Of a DNA stretch of 64,000 nucleotides, positions 7,472 through 15,552 are shown one piece after another. The DNA is taken from the NCBI RefSeq assembly GCF_042665155.1, contig NZ_JBHTCG010000027.1, positions 58,808-122,807 on the forward strand, given 5' to 3'. The stretch's first letter is position 1; every line of letters begins with the position of its first letter. Source of the DNA: Sphaerisporangium rhizosphaerae. Lineage in GTDB: Bacteria > Actinomycetota > Actinomycetes > Streptosporangiales > Streptosporangiaceae. The notes below the pieces were generated by a model. The model was not told the DNA's origin. It searched no databases and was given only the letters and a program-made list of their open reading frames with translations. Both the position numbers and the translations under genes were made by a program.

Positions 7472-8371
7472 ATGCGCGTATCCGCCAGAGGAAATCGAGG
7501 ACGCCCGATATCGGCCGTCCGGCGCGTGCTGTGCCTCGTCGTGGGAATGGTCGCCGCGGCGTCCCTCGTCGCGCCGTCCGCCACCGCGCTCGCGCTGCCC
7601 ACCCCGAAGGCCTTCACCTCCTACCTCGACCTGGAGTGTTTCAAGACCAGCACCTACCAGCCGCCCACCACCACGCTGACGCTGAAGCACCTCAACCCGG
7701 TGCTCCAGGACCTGCCGACCGAACAGGTCACCCTCGGCGCGCGCGAGAAGCTGTGCGTCCCGGTCGCCAAGAACCAGGTGATCCCGCCGTCCGGCGTCCT
7801 GGACTTCATCCGGTACGTGGACCTGTCGTGCTACCGGATCACCGGGGCCACGGTGAACAGGTCGCTCGTCCTCAGCCACCTCAACCCGGTGCTCCAGGAC
7901 CTGCCGCGCGAGCAGGTCGTCATGACCGCCCCGCAGCACCTGTGCGTCCCGGTCGCCAAGAACGGCCTGGTCCCGCCCTCCGAGGTGCTGTCGCTGGTCT
8001 CGCACATCGACCTGAAGTGCTACGGGCTCACCCCGAACACCCTGATGAACCGCAAGCTGGCCCTCACCCAGCTCAACCCGGTGCTGACCAACCAGATCCC
8101 CACCACGTCGGTGCAGGTCACCTACGGCCGCCAGCTCTGCGTGCCGGTGCTCAAGGCCGGCGACAGCGTGCCGACGGCGGTGGCGAGCATCGTGCGGTGG
8201 ATCGACCTGGAGAACTTCGACGTCATCGCCCCCGCCATCAACCCGGTCACCCTGAGCCTGAAGCACCTCAACCCGGTGCTCGCCGGCCTGCCGGCCGAGA
8301 CGGCGGTCTTGTCAGGAGCCGCGCAGCTCGGCGTCCCGGTGGCGAAGAACGGCCAGTTCCCCCCAGGCTGA
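7472..8371 (+). CDS. Secreted protein with four tandem ~65-residue repeats, function unknown
   Basis: A 299-residue protein starting MRVSARGNRGRP with a Sec signal peptide (hydrophobic core about residues 18-40, Ala-rich end). The mature part is four repeats beginning near residues 47, 112, 174 and 240. Each has the pattern (I/V)DL.C(F/Y)...L.L..LNPVL...P...V.....LCVPV.K. The first three repeats each carry two Cys (C56/C95, C120/C158, C183/C223), one pair per repeat, suited to disulfides outside the cell. The fourth has lost both. I do not know the family's function. The ATG at 7472 is chosen because GGAG precedes it and the signal peptide follows directly; a longer reading from 7253 would bury the signal peptide. 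A hairpin follows the stop. Confidence 0.8.
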   Translation: MRVSARGNRGRPISAVRRVLCLVVGMVAAASLVAPSATALALPTPKAFTSYLDLECFKTSTYQPPTTTLTLKHLNPVLQDLPTEQVTLGAREKLCVPVAKNQVIPPSGVLDFIRYVDLSCYRITGATVNRSLVLSHLNPVLQDLPREQVVMTAPQHLCVPVAKNGLVPPSEVLSLVSHIDLKCYGLTPNTLMNRKLALTQLNPVLTNQIPTTSVQVTYGRQLCVPVLKAGDSVPTAVASIVRWIDLENFDVIAPAINPVTLSLKHLNPVLAGLPAETAVLSGAAQLGVPVAKNGQFPPG

Positions 8372-8400
8372 CCGGTCACGAGGCTCATCCCACTCCCGCC

Positions 8401-8427
8401 GACCCGGCCTGCTCCCCCGGCCGGGTC
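8401..8427 (+). terminator. Terminator hairpin after the secreted repeat protein
   Basis: Nine-bp perfect stem GACCCGGCC (8401-8409) / GGCCGGGTC (8419-8427), 9-nt loop, 30 nt after the stop and between convergent genes. There is no strong T-run. It probably serves both directions. Confidence 0.5.
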
Positions 8428-8448
8428 GCGCGGGCGTGACCCACCCCG

Positions 8449-9453
8449 TCAGAGTGATCTCGGCAGCCCGAATGCCGGGAGCACGCTGTTCTCGAAGCGC
8501 GTCAAGGCGCTGATCCGTCCGCCGCTGAGAGCGATGACGAACAGGCCGGTCCCGTGCCTGACGCCGGTCGGGGCGCGCAGGTAGGCGCCGAACGCCGGCT
8601 GGCCGTTGGCCCGCGTCGGCACGAGGTCGAACCTGCGGCCGGCGCCGAACAGGCTCGAGCAGAATCGGGCCACGACGTCGCGTCCTTCGTACTCCAGGGG
8701 CAGCGGCGGCATGGACATGAAGACGTCGTCGGTCAGCAGGGCCACCAGCGCGTCGACGTCGGCGGACTCGTACGCGCTGACGAACTTCGCCACCAGCGCT
8801 TCTTCGACCCGCGAGCCGGCGGCGGGAGGCGGTTCCGAAGCGGTGGCCTGCCGGCGGCGCCGCAGGCCGGCGCGCGCCCGCTTGAGTGCGCTCTTGACCG
8901 ATTCGACGGTCGTGTCGAGCATGCCGGCCACCTCATCGGCGTGGAACCCGAGGACGTCACGCAGGACGAGGACGGCGATCTGCCGAGGCGGCAGGAGCTG
9001 GAGCGCGGTCACGAAGGCCAGGGAGATGGACTCGTTCCTCTCGTAGCGGGCCTCCGGGCCGAGCGGCACGTCGATCCCGCCGTCGAGGAGGACGTCCGGG
9101 TACGGCTCCAGCCAGACGACCTCGCCGAGCCGGGTCGGCTCGGGCGGTTCGACTCCGGGGATGTCCCACTCCTTGGCCGGGCGGCGCGCGGCCGAGCGAA
9201 GCGCGTCAAGGCAGCGGTTGGTGGCGATCCGGTAGAGCCAGGTGCGCAGCGAGGCGCGGCCGTCGAACCCGTCCAGTCCCCGCCAGGCGGACAGCAGAAC
9301 GTCCTGGAGGACGTCCTCCGCGTCCTGGAACGACCCGAGCATCCGGTAGCAGTGCACCTGCAACTCGCGGCGGTGCGGCTCGGTCAGCTCACCGAACGCC
9401 TCGCCGTCCCCGGCCCGCGCCCTGCCGATCAGTTCGGCTCCGGCCAATTCCAC
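8449..9453 (-). CDS. ECF sigma factor with C-terminal SnoaL-like domain (SigG/SigX5-like)
   Basis: A 334-residue RNA polymerase sigma factor. Region 2 spans about residues 15-85 (LQVHCYRMLGSFQDAEDVLQ, then WLYRIATNRCLDALR). Region 4 spans about 140-195 (LPPRQIAVLVLRDVLGFHAD, then AGMLDTTVESVKSALKRAR). A SnoaL-like domain of about 125 residues follows (VEEALVAKFVSAYESADVDA to the end). This layout is the TIGR02960-type sigma factor, in which the C-terminal domain replaces a separate anti-sigma partner. The GTG start at 9453 is the only one before region 2. It is divergent from the reductase-like gene at 9602, a likely target. No anti-sigma gene is adjacent. Confidence 0.93.
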   Translation of the reverse strand: MELAGAELIGRARAGDGEAFGELTEPHRRELQVHCYRMLGSFQDAEDVLQDVLLSAWRGLDGFDGRASLRTWLYRIATNRCLDALRSAARRPAKEWDIPGVEPPEPTRLGEVVWLEPYPDVLLDGGIDVPLGPEARYERNESISLAFVTALQLLPPRQIAVLVLRDVLGFHADEVAGMLDTTVESVKSALKRARAGLRRRRQATASEPPPAAGSRVEEALVAKFVSAYESADVDALVALLTDDVFMSMPPLPLEYEGRDVVARFCSSLFGAGRRFDLVPTRANGQPAFGAYLRAPTGVRHGTGLFVIALSGGRISALTRFENSVLPAFGLPRSL

Positions 9454-9601
9454 TCCTGGCCGCCTTTCTCCCGTGGCTCTGTCTCTTCCTCTCTACATGG
9501 ACGCCGGCAATGGGGCGAAAGGGGCGGTCGCCGAGCGCCCCCTTTCCCGGCACGGCGTCGTCTGGACCAGTGCGCGACAACGGCGACGAAGGAGAACCGA
9601 C
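9454..9601. promoter_or_regulatory. Divergent promoter region between the sigma factor and reductase-like genes
   Basis: 148 bp that must hold both promoters. It contains an imperfect inverted repeat around 9518-9553 (GAAAGGGGCG and CGCCCCCTTTC, one bulged base) about 50 nt before the reductase start. I could not identify confident -35/-10 boxes for the sigma factor itself. Confidence 0.4.
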
Positions 9602-10180
9602 ATGGGGAAGATCATCATCAGCGAGAACATCTCGCTCGACGGAGTCATCCAGTCCGGCGAGGACGACCTCGCGCGCGGCGACTGGTTCACGTGCATCGGC
9701 GACAGGGACCGCGAGGAGTGGGCCAAGCTCGAGTTCGAGGAGGCCCTGGGCGCCGAGGCCCTGCTGCTGGGACGGCGCAGCTACGAGTGGTTCCTCGCGC
9801 GTGGCTGGGCGTCCCGCACCGGTGAGTGGGCGGAGAGGTTGAGGAGCCTGCCCAAGTACGTCGTCACCTCTTCCGCGCTCGACGGCCCCGGCTGGAACAA
9901 CGCGACCGCCATCATGGGCGACGTGGTGACGGAGGTGTCGACGCTGAGGCGGCAGGTGGACGGGGAGATCGTCGTCTACGGCAGCGGCCGCCTCACGCGC
10001 GCGTTGCTGGAGCACGACCTCGTGGACGAGCTGCGGCTGATGACGTACCCGGTCGTGGCCGGAGCGGGCGATCGGCTGTTCGGCGAGACCAGCGGCATGA
10101 AGCCGATGTGCCTCGCCGGGACCCGCGTCGTCGGCCTCGGCCTCGTCTCGCTCGTCTACCGCCCTGTCCGGAACGCCTGA
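9602..10180 (+). CDS. Dihydrofolate-reductase-like (RibD C-terminal fold) protein
   Basis: A 192-residue protein of the RibD_C/DHFR-like family. It has an early strand IIISENISLDGVIQ, the substrate-site motif ALLLGRRSYEWF (about residues 57-68) and the nucleotide-binding VYGSGRLTRALLEHDLVDEL (about 125-144), followed by VVAGAGDRLF. Family members reduce pteridine- or pyrimidine-like substrates with NADPH; the substrate here is unknown. The ATG at 9602 has GAAGGAG about 8 nt upstream. Members of this family often sit beside SnoaL-type ECF sigma genes, as here, which suggests one regulon. Confidence 0.88.
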   Translation: MGKIIISENISLDGVIQSGEDDLARGDWFTCIGDRDREEWAKLEFEEALGAEALLLGRRSYEWFLARGWASRTGEWAERLRSLPKYVVTSSALDGPGWNNATAIMGDVVTEVSTLRRQVDGEIVVYGSGRLTRALLEHDLVDELRLMTYPVVAGAGDRLFGETSGMKPMCLAGTRVVGLGLVSLVYRPVRNA

Positions 10181-10303
10181 CGGAAGCCACCGGGTCAGAC
10201 CACCACGATCCGCACGCGGTCATCCTTGGAGGCGGCGTAGAACTCGCTGCATTCTTGTCCTCTTTGCTCCACGCCCCAAGTACGCATGAACGCCCGGATC
10301 CCT

Positions 10304-11302
10304 TTACCCGGGCCAGAGGTCGTGTCGGCCGCCGATTGCAGAGGGCTGGGTGGAGCGGGCATAGCGGGCCGTGAGGGTGCGCAGGTGGTCGACCAGTTCC
10401 GGCGGTTCGGTGACCTGGAAGTCCAGGTCGAGCATGCCCAGGTAGACCGCCAGGGTGTTCAGGGTGTCCGCCCCGGTGTGCAGCACGCACGTGCGTTCGT
10501 CCACCGCCTCGACCACGCCGACGGCGGGGTTGACGCGCTCGGCCACGACCTGGGCCGGGGCGTGCACCAGGACGCGGGCCCGGTGCCGCCACGCCGCCGC
10601 CGACACCCCGCGCGCGACATGGGCGGCCGCCCCGCCCTCGGGCGGGTCCCGGGGCGGGAAGCGCGGGCCGGTGGGCGTGCGCGGCTCGACACGGTCGGCG
10701 CGGAAGGTCCGCCAGTCCTGGCGCTCGACGTCCCAGGCGACCAGGTACCAGCGGCGGCCCCACGACACCAGCCGGTGCGGCTCGACGGTGCGCACGGCGG
10801 CCGACCCGTCGTGCGCGCGGTAGTCGAACCGCAGGCGCTCCCGGTCGCGGCAGGCCGCGGCGAGCGCGGTGAGCACGCCGGGATCGACCGAGGGCCCCGG
10901 CCGGTCCGGGGGCACGGCCTCGATGGACGCCTGCAGGGCGCCGACCCGATGACGCAACCGGGACGGCAGCACCTGCTCCAGCTTGGCGAGCGCGCGCACC
11001 GACGTCTCCTCGATGCCGGCCACGGCGCCACGGGCGGCCGTCCGCAGCCCGACCGCCACGGCCACCGCCTCCTCGTCGTCCAGCAGGAGCGGCGGCATGG
11101 CCGCGCCCGCGCCCAGCCGGTAGCCGCCGTCGGTGCCGCGCGTCGCGTTCACCGGGTAGCCCAGCTCGCGCAGCCGGTCGACGTCGCGGCGGACGGTGCG
11201 CTCGCTCACCCCGAGCCGCTCGGCCAGGGACGCGCCCGGCCAGTCGCGCCGGGACTGCAGCAAGGACAGCAGGCGCAGCAGCCGCGCCGAGGTCTCCAAC
11301 AT
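10304..11302 (-). CDS. HTH/WYL-domain transcriptional regulator (YafY-like)
   Basis: A 332-residue regulator. An N-terminal winged HTH of the DeoR/HTH_11 type (about residues 4-62: LLSLLQSRRDWPGASLAERL, then SERTVRRDVDRLRELGY) precedes a central WYL domain (about 140-220, with RLVSWGRRWYLVAWD, then DWRTFRADRV) and a C-terminal extension (WCX-like). WYL domains usually sense a ligand or nucleic acid. It is divergent from the epoxide hydrolase with only 63 bp between start codons, so that gene is the most likely target together with itself. Confidence 0.92.
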   Translation of the reverse strand: MLETSARLLRLLSLLQSRRDWPGASLAERLGVSERTVRRDVDRLRELGYPVNATRGTDGGYRLGAGAAMPPLLLDDEEAVAVAVGLRTAARGAVAGIEETSVRALAKLEQVLPSRLRHRVGALQASIEAVPPDRPGPSVDPGVLTALAAACRDRERLRFDYRAHDGSAAVRTVEPHRLVSWGRRWYLVAWDVERQDWRTFRADRVEPRTPTGPRFPPRDPPEGGAAAHVARGVSAAAWRHRARVLVHAPAQVVAERVNPAVGVVEAVDERTCVLHTGADTLNTLAVYLGMLDLDFQVTEPPELVDHLRTLTARYARSTQPSAIGGRHDLWPG

Positions 11303-11365
11303 GGTTCCCAGCCTGCCCCACCTTCAGGACAGCACCTGACCGGAAGGCCCTCTAGTGTCCTTCTC
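11303..11365. promoter_or_regulatory. Short divergent promoter region, WYL regulator / epoxide hydrolase
   Basis: Only 63 bp separate the two ATGs. A -10-like TAGTGT ends about 10 nt before the hydrolase ATG, which suggests a very short or leaderless mRNA. No clear palindrome is visible. Confidence 0.4.
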
Positions 11366-12481
11366 ATGAACCAGAACGCAGAGATCAGGCCCTTCCGCAT
11401 CGACGTCCCCCAGGCCCGGCTCGACGACCTGCACGACCGGCTCGACCGCACGCTGTGGCCCGACGAGATCCCCGGGACGGGCTGGGACTACGGCGTGCCG
11501 GTGGAGTACGTCAGAAGGCTCGCCGAGTACTGGCGCGACGGTTACGACTGGCGCGCGCAGGAGGCCGCGATCAACCGGTACCCGCAGTTCCTCACCGAGA
11601 TCGACGGGCAGGACATCCACTTCCTGCACGTCCGCTCACCGCACCCGGACGCCCTGCCGCTGATCCTCACCCACGGCTGGCCGGGCTCGATCGTGGAGTA
11701 CCTGAAGATCATCGACCTGCTCACCCACCCGGAGGACCCGGCGCAGGCGTTCCACGTGGTGATCCCCTCGCTGCCCGGCTTCGGCTTCTCCGGACCGACC
11801 AGGGAACGCGGCTGGAACCGGTACCGCACGGCCAGGGCGTGGGCCGAGCTGATGCGGCGGCTCGGTTACGACCGCTACGGCGCGGCCGGCAACGACGGCG
11901 GCTCGTTCGTCGCCCCCGAGCTGGGACGCCTCGCCCCCGAGCACGTGGCCGGCGTGCACGTCACGCAGATCTACTCCTTCCCGTCGGGCGACCCGGCCGA
12001 GTTCGAGAAGATCACCCCCGAGGACAAGAAGGCGCTGGAAGTGCTCCAGTGGTTCTACGACAACAAGATGGCCTTCAACGTCCTGCACTCCCAGCAGCCG
12101 CAGACGCTGTCGTACGCGATCTACGACTCGCCGGTGGGCCTGCTGGGCTGGAACTCCCAGCTCCTCGGCGACGCCGCCGACCTGGACGCCGACTTCGTCC
12201 TCACCAACACGATGCTCTACTGGGTCACCGGCACCGCGACCTCGGCCACCCGGTTCTACTACGAGGACGCCCGCGCCGAGCACCCCAAGGAGCCCACCAC
12301 CGTCCCCCTCGGCCTGGCGATGTTCGACGGTGACTTCGTCTCCATGCGCACCTTCGCCGAGCGCGACCACGCCAACATCGTCCACTGGAAGTCCTACGAC
12401 CGCGGCGGCCACTACGCCGCCCACATCGTCCCCGACATCCTCGCCACCGACCTGCGCACCTTCTTCACTTCCCTCCGCTGA
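11366..12481 (+). CDS. Epoxide hydrolase, alpha/beta-hydrolase with EHN domain
   Basis: A 371-residue protein with the N-terminal epoxide-hydrolase domain (about residues 6-110, IRPFRIDVPQARLDDLHDRL) and an alpha/beta-hydrolase fold. HGWPGSIVEYLKII marks the oxyanion-hole HGWPG motif. The nucleophile Asp sits in GNDGGSFV (about residue 173), and the C-terminal His in YDRGGHYAAH completes the triad. It would hydrolyse an epoxide to a diol in the cytoplasm; the substrate is unknown. It is divergent from a WYL regulator, and its 3' end overlaps the convergent ASCH gene by 17 bp. There is no sign that it belongs to the PKS cluster. Confidence 0.93.
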   Translation: MNQNAEIRPFRIDVPQARLDDLHDRLDRTLWPDEIPGTGWDYGVPVEYVRRLAEYWRDGYDWRAQEAAINRYPQFLTEIDGQDIHFLHVRSPHPDALPLILTHGWPGSIVEYLKIIDLLTHPEDPAQAFHVVIPSLPGFGFSGPTRERGWNRYRTARAWAELMRRLGYDRYGAAGNDGGSFVAPELGRLAPEHVAGVHVTQIYSFPSGDPAEFEKITPEDKKALEVLQWFYDNKMAFNVLHSQQPQTLSYAIYDSPVGLLGWNSQLLGDAADLDADFVLTNTMLYWVTGTATSATRFYYEDARAEHPKEPTTVPLGLAMFDGDFVSMRTFAERDHANIVHWKSYDRGGHYAAHIVPDILATDLRTFFTSLR

Positions 12482-12881
12482 CACTGCCGGTGAGGCGGAA
12501 GGAGAGGCAGACGACCGGGGTGTCGTCCTGGACGGGGGTGCCGGCGCGGGACCAGTAGCGGCGGTGGCCGGCGCGCCAGTCGTCCAGGGAGGCGTCGCCC
12601 TCTCCCTCGGCGGCGGCGTGCTCCCAGGTCACCTCGATGAAGGGCTTCACCTCCACAGCGGTGATCTCCACCGTGGCGACGGGTGCGCCGTCGTCGTCCA
12701 GAACGGCCAGACGTTCGCCGGGATACTCCAGCCCTTCGGTCTCGGCGGCGTATTCGGCGAGCAGACCGGTCGTCGCGGTCTTCACGCCACTGACGACGAG
12801 GCCGTTCAACCAGGCCCGCATCTCGCCAGGGGTGCCCAGTTCGAGGGAACGCATGCCGTCGACTCGCGGCCACACCACCAC
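12465..12881 (-). CDS. ASCH domain protein
   Basis: A 138-residue ASCH-fold protein. It contains the diagnostic SGVKTATTGLLAEY, then GERLAVLDDDGAPVATVEIT and a late RYWSRAGTPVQDDTPVVCLS, all in the family order and at normal length. ASCH domains resemble PUA folds, and several act on RNA or modified nucleosides; this one's substrate is unknown. The start is one of three GTG codons near 12881 preceded by AGGTGA; an ATG ten codons later is an alternative. It overlaps the epoxide hydrolase 3' end on the other strand. Confidence 0.88.
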   Translation of the reverse strand: MVVWPRVDGMRSLELGTPGEMRAWLNGLVVSGVKTATTGLLAEYAAETEGLEYPGERLAVLDDDGAPVATVEITAVEVKPFIEVTWEHAAAEGEGDASLDDWRAGHRRYWSRAGTPVQDDTPVVCLSFRLTGSVSGGK

Positions 12882-13030
12882 ATCACCTCATCGACTCGTC
12901 ATTGGCTCGACCGGCCGGTCGACGAGCGGTCCTCCACGGGGGATCGCCGCTCAGGTACGGCGAATCGGGAGCCTCGGCCGGGTTGTGACTGTATCCGGAC
13001 CGCCGCCGCTACGACGACGGCCCGATGCCC

Positions 13031-13069
13031 GGCCCTGGCGACCGGCCCTGGCGACCGGCCCTGGTGACC
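13031..13069. repeat. Three 13-bp tandem repeats
   Basis: GGCCCTGGCGACC three times in a row (13031-13043, 13044-13056, 13057-13069; the last copy has one C-to-T change). It is intergenic, just downstream of the TetR stop, and has no evident coding role. Confidence 0.8.
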
Positions 13070-13076
13070 GGCTCGG

Positions 13077-13742
13077 TCACGGCTTGCCGATCGGCTGCCG
13101 GCGGCGCTGATCGCGGGCGGCCAGTCCGGCCACGATGTCGAGGAGACCGTCGAGGTCGGCCTGATACTCGGCGTCCCAGTCCACCCGGGCGTCCAGATGC
13201 CCGGCCAGCAGCTGATGGCCGGGCAGCAGGTCGGGCTCCAGCTGGGCGCGGCGGCCTCGGGTGTCCAGCGAGCCCTCGGAGAACCGGCCGCCGACCTCCG
13301 AGATCGCGTACCCGATGAGGAAGGTGCTGATCATCCGCTCCATCCTGGGCACCTGCGCCGGTTCGACACCGGCGCGCAGCAGCGCGTCGAACAGCAGGTC
13401 GATGACCATGATCGCGGACGGGCTCACGGCCGGACGGGTGAACAGCAGCGGGAAGACGGAGGGATGCCGGCGCGCCGCGGAACGGACCTCGGCGGCCAGA
13501 TGCAGGATCGTCTCCCTCCAGCCGAGATCGGCCGCCGGCCGTGAGATCTCGGCGAGCATGCGGCCGATGATGGCGTCCAGCAGCTCGTCCTTGTTGCGGA
13601 AGTACCCGTAGAGCGCCATCGGCGTCAGCCCGATGCGGGCGGCGACCGCGCGCATGGACACCGCCTTGACGCCCTGCTCGGCCGCGACGAGCAGGGCCGC
13701 GTCGACGATCTCGGCACGGCGCGAGTCCTTGAGCTTCCGCAT
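13077..13742 (-). CDS. TetR-family repressor of the adjacent ABC exporter
   Basis: A 221-residue TetR regulator. The HTH lies at about residues 10-55 (IVDAALLVAAEQGVKAVSMR, then AARIGLTPMALYGYFRNKDE), followed by a TetR_C-type ligand domain with PSVFPLLFTRPAVSP. It is divergent from an ABC ATPase/permease pair with 52 bp between start codons, and that gap is filled by a near-perfect palindrome (13746-13785). This is the standard layout for a drug- or metabolite-responsive repressor of an efflux pump. The ATG at 13742 is directly next to the operator, so autorepression is expected. Confidence 0.93.
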   Translation of the reverse strand: MRKLKDSRRAEIVDAALLVAAEQGVKAVSMRAVAARIGLTPMALYGYFRNKDELLDAIIGRMLAEISRPAADLGWRETILHLAAEVRSAARRHPSVFPLLFTRPAVSPSAIMVIDLLFDALLRAGVEPAQVPRMERMISTFLIGYAISEVGGRFSEGSLDTRGRRAQLEPDLLPGHQLLAGHLDARVDWDAEYQADLDGLLDIVAGLAARDQRRRQPIGKP

Positions 13743-13745
13743 CGT

Positions 13746-13785
13746 CTCAGTCTACACTGTAGATTACTCTACGGTGTAGACTGAG
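13746..13785. promoter_or_regulatory. TetR operator, 18-bp inverted repeat
   Basis: Arms CTCAGTCTACACTGTAGA (13746-13763) and TCTACGGTGTAGACTGAG (13768-13785) match with one mismatch around a 4-bp spacer. Each arm also contains a smaller palindrome (TCTACA-C-TGTAGA and TCTAC-GGT-GTAGA), which suits two TetR dimers. It overlaps the promoters of both divergent genes and ends 9 nt before the ABC ATPase start. Confidence 0.85.
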
Positions 13786-13794
13786 GAGGCATCG

Positions 13795-14613
13795 ATGCTC
13801 CGAGCGGTCGGCCTGACCAAGCGCTACGGCGATGTACGCGCCCTCGACGGGTTCACGCTCGACGTGGCGCCGGGTGAGATCGCCGGCCTGGTCGGGCACA
13901 ACGGCGCCGGCAAGACGACCTTCGTGGACATCGTCTGCGGGCTCGTCCGCGCCGACGCCGGCACGGTGACGATCGGCGGCCGGGCGCCACGCGCCGCCCG
14001 GGGCGATGTGGGGGTCGCCCCGCAGCACATCGCGCTCTACCCCGGTGCGACCGCCCGGGAGCACCTCGTGCTCTACGGCCGGTTGGCCGGGTTGCGCCGG
14101 GCGGCACTCGCGGCCGCGACGGACGAGGTCGTCGAGGCGATGCTGCTCGACGACCTCCTCGACCGGCGCGCCGGGCTGCTCTCGGGCGGGCAGCAGCGGC
14201 GCATCCAGGCGGCGATCGCGCTCCTGCACCGGCCCGGTCTCCTCCTGCTCGACGAGCCCACCGCCGGCGCCGACCCGCAGACCCGGCAATCGCTGCTGGC
14301 CGCCGTGCGGCGGCGCGCCGCCGCGGGCGCCGCGGTCGTGTACACCACGCACTACCTGCCCGAACTCGCCGACCTCGGCGCCACCCTCGCGGTCGCGCGG
14401 AGGGGACGGATCATCGCCCGCGGGACCAGCGAGGAACTCCTCAGCGGCCTGACCGACGAGGTTCGCGTGCACATCGACGACAAGGAGCTCCGGATGCGCA
14501 CCAACGACGCCGCCAAGACCCTGGTCGATCTGCTGAGCCGGCCCCACGGCTCGGTGCACGGCATCGACATACGCAAGGCCTCCATCGACGACCTCTACCG
14601 GTCGCTGGCGTGA
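13795..14613 (+). CDS. ABC transporter ATP-binding subunit (drug/daunorubicin-type efflux)
   Basis: A 272-residue ATPase with Walker A GHNGAGKTT (about residues 35-43), Q-loop VAPQHIALYPG, signature LSGGQQRR and Walker B LLLLDEPTAGADP, followed by the H-loop TTHYLPEL. The C-terminal 60 residues match DrrA-like exporters. With the ABC-2 permease 3 bp downstream it should form a small-molecule efflux pump in the membrane. GAGGAGG precedes the ATG and abuts the TetR operator. It could serve self-protection for either neighbouring cluster, but nothing in the sequence proves that. Confidence 0.94.
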   Translation: MLRAVGLTKRYGDVRALDGFTLDVAPGEIAGLVGHNGAGKTTFVDIVCGLVRADAGTVTIGGRAPRAARGDVGVAPQHIALYPGATAREHLVLYGRLAGLRRAALAAATDEVVEAMLLDDLLDRRAGLLSGGQQRRIQAAIALLHRPGLLLLDEPTAGADPQTRQSLLAAVRRRAAAGAAVVYTTHYLPELADLGATLAVARRGRIIARGTSEELLSGLTDEVRVHIDDKELRMRTNDAAKTLVDLLSRPHGSVHGIDIRKASIDDLYRSLA

Positions 14614-14616
14614 CCG

Positions 14617-15372
14617 ATGCTCACCGAATCCCTGTACCGCGTCCTCGCCGTCGCGCGGATCAACTGGACCCTGCGGCTGCGCGACCCCGGCCAGTTCATC
14701 AGCTACCTGCTGATGCCGATGATCCTCATGCTCGTGTTCAAGCCCGTCTACAATCGGGCGTTCTCCAGCGGCACCCTGCAGGTGACGACCGGAATGCTGG
14801 TGATCTTCTCGACGCTGGCGCTGGCCATCGTCGGCACCGCGACGCTCACGGAACGCACCTGGCACACCTGGGACCGGCTGCGATCCACCCGCGTCACCAC
14901 CGCCGAGCTGCTGCTCGGCAAGGGGCTACCGGTCTTCCTGGTCCTGCTCGCGCAGCAGACGATCCTGCTGACCTACGGCATGCTGGTGATCGGGGTGCGC
15001 CCGGCCGGGAACACGTGGCTGGTGGCGCTCGCGGTGGCCGTCTGGGGCACGACCCTGCTCGCCATCGGCACCGCGATCGCGGCCACGGTCCGCAGCCACG
15101 GCGAGTTGAGCGCGATCTGTGACATCGGCGGGTTGACCCTGACCACGCTGGGCGGCGCGTTCGTCCCCGTCGAGATGTTCCCTGGGTGGTTGCGGGCGGT
15201 GGCACCGGTGTCGCCGGGTTACTGGGCCCTGTCCATGCTGCAGGCCGCGCTGCGCGGGAACGTGCGGGGAACGCTGCTCGCGGCGGCCGTGCTGCTGGCG
15301 GTCGGCGTCGCCGCCGGAACCTACGCCACCTGGCGGCTGAGCCGCGGCCACGGCCGCACCACGGCGCTCTGA
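14617..15372 (+). CDS. ABC-2 type permease subunit
   Basis: A 251-residue membrane protein with about six hydrophobic segments. It starts with the typical cytoplasmic ESLYRVLAVARINWTLRLRD, and VEMFPGWLRAVAPVSPGYWA marks the conserved loop before the last span, as in DrrB-like permeases. The ATG lies 3 bp after the ATPase stop, so the two are one operon under the TetR operator. It is the membrane partner of the ATPase and ends 180 bp before the convergent end of the PKS operon. Confidence 0.93.
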   Translation: MLTESLYRVLAVARINWTLRLRDPGQFISYLLMPMILMLVFKPVYNRAFSSGTLQVTTGMLVIFSTLALAIVGTATLTERTWHTWDRLRSTRVTTAELLLGKGLPVFLVLLAQQTILLTYGMLVIGVRPAGNTWLVALAVAVWGTTLLAIGTAIAATVRSHGELSAICDIGGLTLTTLGGAFVPVEMFPGWLRAVAPVSPGYWALSMLQAALRGNVRGTLLAAAVLLAVGVAAGTYATWRLSRGHGRTTAL

Positions 15373-15415
15373 CCTTCCCGCCCCCAGATGCCCGGCCCCC
15401 GCAGGACCACGGCCA

Positions 15416-15454
15416 CCCGGAGACCGGGAGGCCGTAGCGGCCCGGAGACCGGGA
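15416..15454. repeat. Direct pair of small palindromes between convergent operons
   Basis: CCCGGAGACCGGGA occurs at 15416-15429 and 15441-15454. Each copy can form a 5-bp hairpin. They lie between the permease stop and the PKS operon end and may act as weak terminators for either side. Confidence 0.5.
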
Positions 15455-15552
15455 AGTGGCCGCCGGGAGGTCGGGACGGCCCGGCCGGATGTGGTGCCGG
15501 TTCCAGGAGGGCGGGCGCGCCGGACGGCACCCGGGCGGGCCAATACGGTGGC

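Noticed and set aside
7205..8266. Minus-strand ORF of 353 codons
   Set aside because: It is antisense to the secreted repeat protein, which has a signal peptide and repeats; the antisense product has no features.
11366..12481. Epoxide hydrolase as a tailoring enzyme of the PKS
   Set aside because: It is 3 kb beyond the operon end, under its own WYL regulator, and no epoxidase is present.
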